A stretch of DNA of 9,660 bases, from the NCBI GenBank assembly GCA_036658435.1, contig JAVXEO010000073.1:1-9660 (forward strand). The letters run 5' to 3'. How positions within the stretch are numbered: position 1 is the first letter of the stretch; each line of letters starts with the position of its first letter. This document shows positions 6,595-9,660 of this stretch, in pieces. Source of the DNA: DIGJ01 sp036658435 (GTDB taxonomy: Bacteria; Bacillota; Clostridia; Lachnospirales; Lachnospiraceae). A program made the translations under genes and the position numbers. The notes under the pieces were generated by a model that was not told the origin of the DNA, searched no databases, and was given only the letters and a program-made list of their open reading frames with translations.

Positions 6595-7785
6595 TTGCTT
6601 GAAATAAGAACAAACGAAGCAGATTCTACTGCTAAAATCCTTGTTATAGGGGTTGGAGGAGCTGGAAATAATGCAGTAAATCGAATGATAGAGGAAAATA
6701 TTGTAGGTGTTGAATTTATATGTGTAAATACGGACAAGCAGCATCTAAAAAACTGTAAGGCTTCTATGTGTATACAGATAGGTGAGAAGCTGACAAAGGG
6801 ATTAGGAGCCGGAGCCCAGCCAGAAATCGGTGAAAAAGCCGCTCAGGAAAGCAGCGAAGAGCTTACGGACATTATTAAAGGATCTGACATGGTATTTGTA
6901 ACCTGTGGTATGGGTGGAGGCACGGGAACAGGTGCAGCGCCGGTAGTGGCACAAATTGCAAAAGACATGGGGATTTTGACCGTAGGTATTGTTACGAAGC
7001 CTTTTAAATTCGAAGCAAGAGCAAGAATGAATAATGCAATAGGTGGAATTGAAAAGTTGAAAGAACATGTGGATACGTTGATTGTTATTCCAAACGACCG
7101 CTTACTTGAGATTGTAGATAGAAGAACTACAATGCCGGATGCGCTTCGCAAAGCAGATGAAGTATTACAGCAGGGAGTTCAGGGAATTACCGATTTAATT
7201 AATGTTCCCGGACTGATTAATTTGGACTTTGCAGATGTACAGACGGTAATGAAAGACAAAGGGATTGCCCACATTGGTATTGGTGTTGGAAGAGGGGATG
7301 ATAAGTGTATTGAGGCTGTTCAGCAGGCCATTACAAGTCCATTGCTTGAAACAACCATAGCGGGTGCTTCTCATGTTATTATTAATATTTCAGGAGATAT
7401 CAGTTTGATTGAAGCAAACGATGCCGCCACTTTTGTACAGGAATTAGCAGGAGAGGCTGCGAATATTATTTTTGGCGCTATGTATGACGAAACAACGCCG
7501 GATGTTGCATCCATTACGGTAATTGCTACAGGACTCGAAACCCATGATACACAGAGCGCAGTAAAAACACCAACTTTCCTTAGTGGAAATCAACAAAGAA
7601 CCAACTTTTCCTATAATTCAACCAGACCCAGTCAACCGGTGATGCAGACAAGCACAGCAAAACCAGTTACGCAGGCAAATCCAGTACCGGCAAAACCACA
7701 GCCGGTAGTAAATGAAAATTTGGATTATGAGGAACATGGAGGAATTAAAATACCGGAATTTTTACAAAAAAACCGACATAAATAA
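6595..7785 (+). CDS. ftsZ: Cell division GTPase FtsZ
   Basis: This tubulin homologue polymerises with GTP into the Z-ring at the division or sporulation septum. At 396 residues it is complete. The N-terminal GTPase domain has VGGAGNNAVNRM (20-31), the tubulin signature GGGTGTG (107-113), VTKPFKFEARARM (133-145) and the T7 loop NLDFAD (209-214), whose Asp211 and Asp214 drive hydrolysis in the partner subunit. FEA replaces the common FEG after the VTKPF motif. The C-terminal domain runs to about 325. A Gln/Pro/Thr-rich linker follows (about 326-375), then the conserved tail peptide GGIKIPEFL (382-390) and a basic end (KNRHK), the docking site for partners such as SepF or FtsA. Translation starts at TTG with a perfect AAGGAGG 7 nt upstream. 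It is flanked by its own promoter candidate and a terminator, so it may be a monocistronic unit. Confidence 0.98.
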   Translation: MLEIRTNEADSTAKILVIGVGGAGNNAVNRMIEENIVGVEFICVNTDKQHLKNCKASMCIQIGEKLTKGLGAGAQPEIGEKAAQESSEELTDIIKGSDMVFVTCGMGGGTGTGAAPVVAQIAKDMGILTVGIVTKPFKFEARARMNNAIGGIEKLKEHVDTLIVIPNDRLLEIVDRRTTMPDALRKADEVLQQGVQGITDLINVPGLINLDFADVQTVMKDKGIAHIGIGVGRGDDKCIEAVQQAITSPLLETTIAGASHVIINISGDISLIEANDAATFVQELAGEAANIIFGAMYDETTPDVASITVIATGLETHDTQSAVKTPTFLSGNQQRTNFSYNSTRPSQPVMQTSTAKPVTQANPVPAKPQPVVNENLDYEEHGGIKIPEFLQKNRHK

Positions 7786-7831
7786 GAATTTATAAAAGAT
7801 GCAGTAATATAAATATGAATATAAATATAAG

Positions 7832-7889
7832 AAGGATACCTTATGTAAGTGGGCACTTGCTCATAAAGAACATAAGATATCCTTTTTTT
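7832..7889 (+). terminator. Intrinsic terminator after ftsZ
   Basis: Bases 7832-7846 pair with 7870-7884 over 15 positions with one C-A mismatch (7839/7877). The 23-nt loop holds a small inner hairpin (TGGGCA 7850-7855 with TGCTCA 7858-7863, one G-U pair). Seven T residues follow (7883-7889). It separates the dcw transcripts from the spoIIG operon. The loop resembles that of the hairpin at 9601-9632. Confidence 0.85.
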
Positions 7890-7894
7890 GCGAA
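7888..7894 (+). promoter_or_regulatory. Weak distal 0A-box-like sequence before spoIIGA
   Basis: TTGCGAA matches the Spo0A box TGTCGAA at five of seven positions. It lies about 90 bp before the expected transcription start, close to where the distal Spo0A site sits at Bacillus spoIIG. It overlaps the end of the ftsZ terminator T-tract. The match is poor, and position is the main reason to list it. Confidence 0.2.
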
Positions 7895-7939
7895 AGAGAA
7901 AGAATTTTGGAAATAACTTTTACAGAAAGACTTCTATAT

Positions 7940-7973
7940 TTTGACAAGAAATGCAAATACTTTTCGCTATACT
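7940..7973 (+). promoter_or_regulatory. Candidate Spo0A-activated spoIIG promoter
   Basis: A perfect -35 TTGACA (7941-7946) and TATACT (7968-7973) are separated by 21 bp, too far for unaided sigma-A polymerase. Bacillus spoIIG has the same oddity (22 bp) and is activated by Spo0A bound next to the -35. Here the minus strand reads TGTCAAA across 7946-7940, one base off the 0A box TGTCGAA, and overlaps the -35. No better -10 exists at 16-18 bp. The start would fall near 7980, about 20 nt before spoIIGA. Promoter hexamers are seen directly; Spo0A control is inferred. Confidence 0.6.
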
Positions 7974-7990
7974 TAGAATATCTTCATGAT

Positions 7991-7998
7991 GGAGGTGA
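7991..7998 (+). promoter_or_regulatory. Ribosome binding site that fixes the TTG start of spoIIGA
   Basis: GGAGGTGA lies just before TTG 8002; the GGAGG core ends 6 nt from it. The next in-frame Met codon (8035) is too far from this site and would remove the start of the first membrane segment. Confidence 0.8.
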
Positions 7999-8001
7999 AG
8001 G

Positions 8002-8778
8002 TTGGGATATATTATTTATGTAGATACCATATTTATGATTAATGTTTGTATGGATTACCTATTATTAAGTGCTCTTGGAAGGCTGACCAGAAAAAAAAAA
8101 TACAGATACCGCCAGATGGCTGCCAGTATTCTGGGTGGAGTAGGAGCGATACTAAGGGTTTATAAAATTCCAATTCCGTATGTGCTTCTTATATATGGAA
8201 TGATTCAAATAGCATATCCGGAAACAAAAAAATTAGAAGCCTTAAAAAGTACCATTTATTTTTATGGACTTACAATTCTGACGGGGGGGTGCTTTTTTTT
8301 CTTAAGGGAACAAAACATGCTAAAAAATAAGGCAATAACCTTGCTTTTAGTAAGCATTCTTATAATGGAACTTATAGAAAAAGGGTGGAATCAAATTTTA
8401 GAAAGGGGCCGGTTTACAAAAAACCTCTATCCAATTGACTTAATTCAAGGAAAAATTAAAGTTTCCGGGATTGCCTTATTAGACACTGGAAATCATTTAT
8501 ATGATCCGTTTTTTCATCGTCCGGTTATGATTGCAGAGCAGGAAAAAATGAAAGAACTTTATTCTACATATGATAAGGAAAAAATTCTATGGATTCCTTA
8601 CCATTCTTTGGGTAAAACAAATGGAATGATTCCGGCTATGAAAGTGGAAGAATTAAGAATACATAAAGAAGATCAATTAATAAAAAAGAGAGAGGTTCTG
8701 GTTGCTATAAAGGAAGAAAATTTATCAAGCCAGAATCAATATCACTTTATATTGCATGAGGACTTATTTACAAAATAG
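8002..8778 (+). CDS. spoIIGA: Pro-sigma-E processing aspartic protease SpoIIGA
   Basis: This membrane-embedded protease at the sporulation septum removes the pro-sequence of sigma-E in the mother cell once it is triggered by the forespore signal SpoIIR. The N-terminal half (about 1-125) is a block of roughly five hydrophobic segments starting YIIYVDTIFMINVCMDYLLL (3-22), as in the family. The C-terminal cytoplasmic half carries the aspartic protease motif LLDTGNHLYDP (159-169) with the catalytic Asp161, followed by RPVMIAE. At 258 residues it is shorter than Bacillus SpoIIGA (about 309), which is common in Clostridia. It starts at TTG. The gene contains A10 (8091-8100), G7 (8283-8289) and T8 (8293-8300) tracts, but the reading frame is intact. 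sigE, its substrate, begins 22 nt downstream. Confidence 0.93.
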   Translation: MGYIIYVDTIFMINVCMDYLLLSALGRLTRKKKYRYRQMAASILGGVGAILRVYKIPIPYVLLIYGMIQIAYPETKKLEALKSTIYFYGLTILTGGCFFFLREQNMLKNKAITLLLVSILIMELIEKGWNQILERGRFTKNLYPIDLIQGKIKVSGIALLDTGNHLYDPFFHRPVMIAEQEKMKELYSTYDKEKILWIPYHSLGKTNGMIPAMKVEELRIHKEDQLIKKREVLVAIKEENLSSQNQYHFILHEDLFTK

Positions 8779-8786
8779 GAAAAACA

Positions 8787-8795
8787 GAAGGGAAG
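8787..8795 (+). promoter_or_regulatory. Ribosome binding site that decides the sigE start
   Basis: GAAGGGAAG lies 5 nt before ATG 8801. The earlier in-frame ATG 8756, inside spoIIGA, has no such site, which supports ATG 8801 as the start. Confidence 0.7.
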
Positions 8796-8800
8796 TAAAA

Positions 8801-9544
8801 ATGTTATTAAAAATTTCAATACCAAATAAATTTCAATTTCGTATAATTCCGGATTTTAAACATATTTTTGGAGATTCCAAAGGAGATATCCATTATATTG
8901 GAGGGGCCGACATTTTACCGGCACCATTGGAATCGGAAAAAGAAGGGGAAATGATTCGCCTGTTAGGAACCGGAAGGGGGGAAGAAGCAAAATCCATATT
9001 AGTAGAACATAATCTCCGCCTGGTTGTATATATTGCTAAAAAATTTGATAATACCGGAATTGGAGTAGAAGATTTAATATCCATTGGGACCATAGGACTG
9101 ATTAAGGCAATTCATACCTTTAAACCGGATAAAAATATTAAATTAGCAACCTATGCTTCCCGCTGCATTGAAAATGAAATTTTAATGTATCTACGAAGAA
9201 ATAATAAAACAAAAATGGAAGTATCCATTGATGAGCCTTTAAATGTAGATTGGGATGGAAATGAATTACTTTTATCGGATATTTTGGGAACAGAAGAAGA
9301 CATTATTTATAAAAACATGGAGGACCAGGTAGATAAGGTATTATTAAATAAAGCGTTGGATAAGTTATCGGAAAGGGAAAGAATCATCATTAAACTCCGA
9401 TTTGGTCTTAATACAAAGGACGGAAATGAGCGAACACAAAAGGAAGTAGCAGATTACTTAGGAATTTCACAGTCTTACATATCCCGTCTTGAAAAAAAAA
9501 TAATAAAACGTTTGAAAAAAGAAATGATTCGATTAGAAGCATAG
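8801..9544 (+). CDS. sigE: RNA polymerase sporulation sigma factor sigma-E (pro-form)
   Basis: This is the first mother-cell-specific sigma factor, made as an inactive precursor and cut by SpoIIGA. The 247-residue product begins with a pro-sequence of about 31 residues carrying basic and hydrophobic residues (MLLKISIPNKFQFRIIPDFK), ending at HYIGGA (31-36). By comparison with Bacillus, where cleavage precedes YIGGSE, cleavage here should fall before Tyr32. Region 2 follows: NLRLVVYIAKKFDNTGI (71-87), EDLISIGTIGLIKA (90-103) and LATYASRCIENEILMYLRR (115-133). DEPLNVDWDGNELLLSD (144-160) is near identical to Bacillus sigma-E. Region 4 has LSERERIIIKLRFGL (189-203) and the helix-turn-helix GISQSYISRLEKKIIKRL (221-238). 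An in-frame ATG at 8756 would overlap spoIIGA by 23 nt but lacks a ribosome binding site. A strong terminator follows at once, so sigG, often next in this locus, is not in the same transcript. Confidence 0.97.
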   Translation: MLLKISIPNKFQFRIIPDFKHIFGDSKGDIHYIGGADILPAPLESEKEGEMIRLLGTGRGEEAKSILVEHNLRLVVYIAKKFDNTGIGVEDLISIGTIGLIKAIHTFKPDKNIKLATYASRCIENEILMYLRRNNKTKMEVSIDEPLNVDWDGNELLLSDILGTEEDIIYKNMEDQVDKVLLNKALDKLSERERIIIKLRFGLNTKDGNERTQKEVADYLGISQSYISRLEKKIIKRLKKEMIRLEA

Positions 9545-9602
9545 AAAAGACGGAGAATTCATGGAGTTTGAAAAGAAAACTCTATGAATTCTCCGTCTTT
9601 TT
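9545..9602 (+). terminator. Strong intrinsic terminator after sigE, possibly bidirectional
   Basis: Bases 9545-9569 pair with 9577-9601 over 25 bp with a single G-U pair (9563/9583). The loop is 7 nt (9570-9576), and T residues end the right arm (9598-9602). The stem starts on the base after the sigE stop. A residues at 9545-9548 would give a short U run on the other strand, so it could also stop transcription coming from the right. Confidence 0.92.
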
Positions 9603-9632
9603 ATGTAATAGGAAAGTGCTCTTATTACATAA
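9601..9632 (+). repeat. Inverted repeat (hairpin) directly after the sigE terminator
   Basis: TTATGTAATA (9601-9610) pairs perfectly with TATTACATAA (9623-9632). The stem can extend inwards by three more pairs, one of them G-U, leaving a loop of about 6 nt. It is followed by A residues, not T residues, so it is not a + strand terminator, though it could act on the minus strand. Its left arm shares two bases with the preceding terminator. Confidence 0.7.
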
Positions 9633-9660
9633 AAACGCTCCGCTGTGGGTGCGCACGCCG
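9633..9660 (+). other. GC-rich tail at the window edge, no gene visible
   Basis: Bases 9636-9660 are 20 of 25 G or C, far above the rest of the window, and contain the palindrome GTGCGCAC (9649-9656). The stretch is too short to identify. It may be the edge of a dispersed repeat or of another element lying outside the window. Confidence 0.4.

Noticed and set aside
8756..8800. Longer sigma-E start at ATG 8756
   Set aside because: It overlaps spoIIGA, lacks a ribosome binding site, and adds residues not found in the family; ATG 8801 has a good site and gives a normal pro-sequence.
1..9660. CRISPR arrays, transposases, tRNA or rRNA genes, phage or defence systems
   Set aside because: No regularly spaced repeats, recombinase motifs or structural RNA signatures were seen; the genes present are core division and sporulation genes.

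Overview
This window is the distal half of a division and cell wall (dcw) gene cluster, followed directly by the spoIIG sporulation operon, all on the + strand. The organism is almost certainly an endospore-forming, low-GC Firmicute of the class Clostridia. Gene order and protein wording suggest Lachnospiraceae or a close relative. The case for this is: AT-rich DNA with strong AAGGAGG-type ribosome binding sites, TTG starts, a SpoVD-like transpeptidase, and an intact spoIIGA-sigE pair immediately after ftsZ.

Layout: (1) 1-253, C-terminal end of a class B penicillin-binding protein whose start lies outside the window. (2) 310-2097, a second, complete class B PBP of SpoVD/FtsI type, with Ala where the KTG box normally has Gly. 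(3) 2168-3124 mraY, 3147-4505 murD, about 4536-5687 ftsW/spoVE and 5677-6417 divIB/ftsQ, closely spaced and probably co-transcribed. A good sigma-A promoter candidate for this block lies at the end of the PBP gene (2083-2111). (4) 6595-7785 ftsZ, with its own promoter candidate (6447-6475), a TTG start, and an intrinsic terminator (7832-7889). (5) 8002-8778 spoIIGA and 8801-9544 sigE, behind a promoter that resembles the Spo0A-activated spoIIG promoter of Bacillus: TTGACA and TATACT are 21 bp apart and a 0A-box-like sequence overlaps the -35. A 25-bp hairpin terminator follows sigE. (6) 9601-9660, a second hairpin and then an abrupt GC-rich tail running off the window; no gene is visible there.

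How the genes work together: MraY and MurD make lipid-linked and UDP-linked peptidoglycan precursors. FtsW/SpoVE polymerises glycan and the PBPs crosslink it. DivIB belongs to the divisome, which FtsZ organises. SpoIIGA is the septal aspartic protease that activates pro-sigma-E, the first mother-cell sigma factor, so the same stretch encodes septation and the switch that follows asymmetric septation. Compared with Bacillus subtilis, the interval shown lacks murE, murG, murB and ftsA.

I found no previously undescribed system. The observations most worth a second look are the KTA variant in the second PBP, the conserved-looking spoIIG promoter, a possible sigma-E promoter in front of the SpoVD-like gene, and two hairpins (after ftsZ and after sigE) that share a sequence skeleton. 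All promoter and operator calls were made by eye from the sequence.
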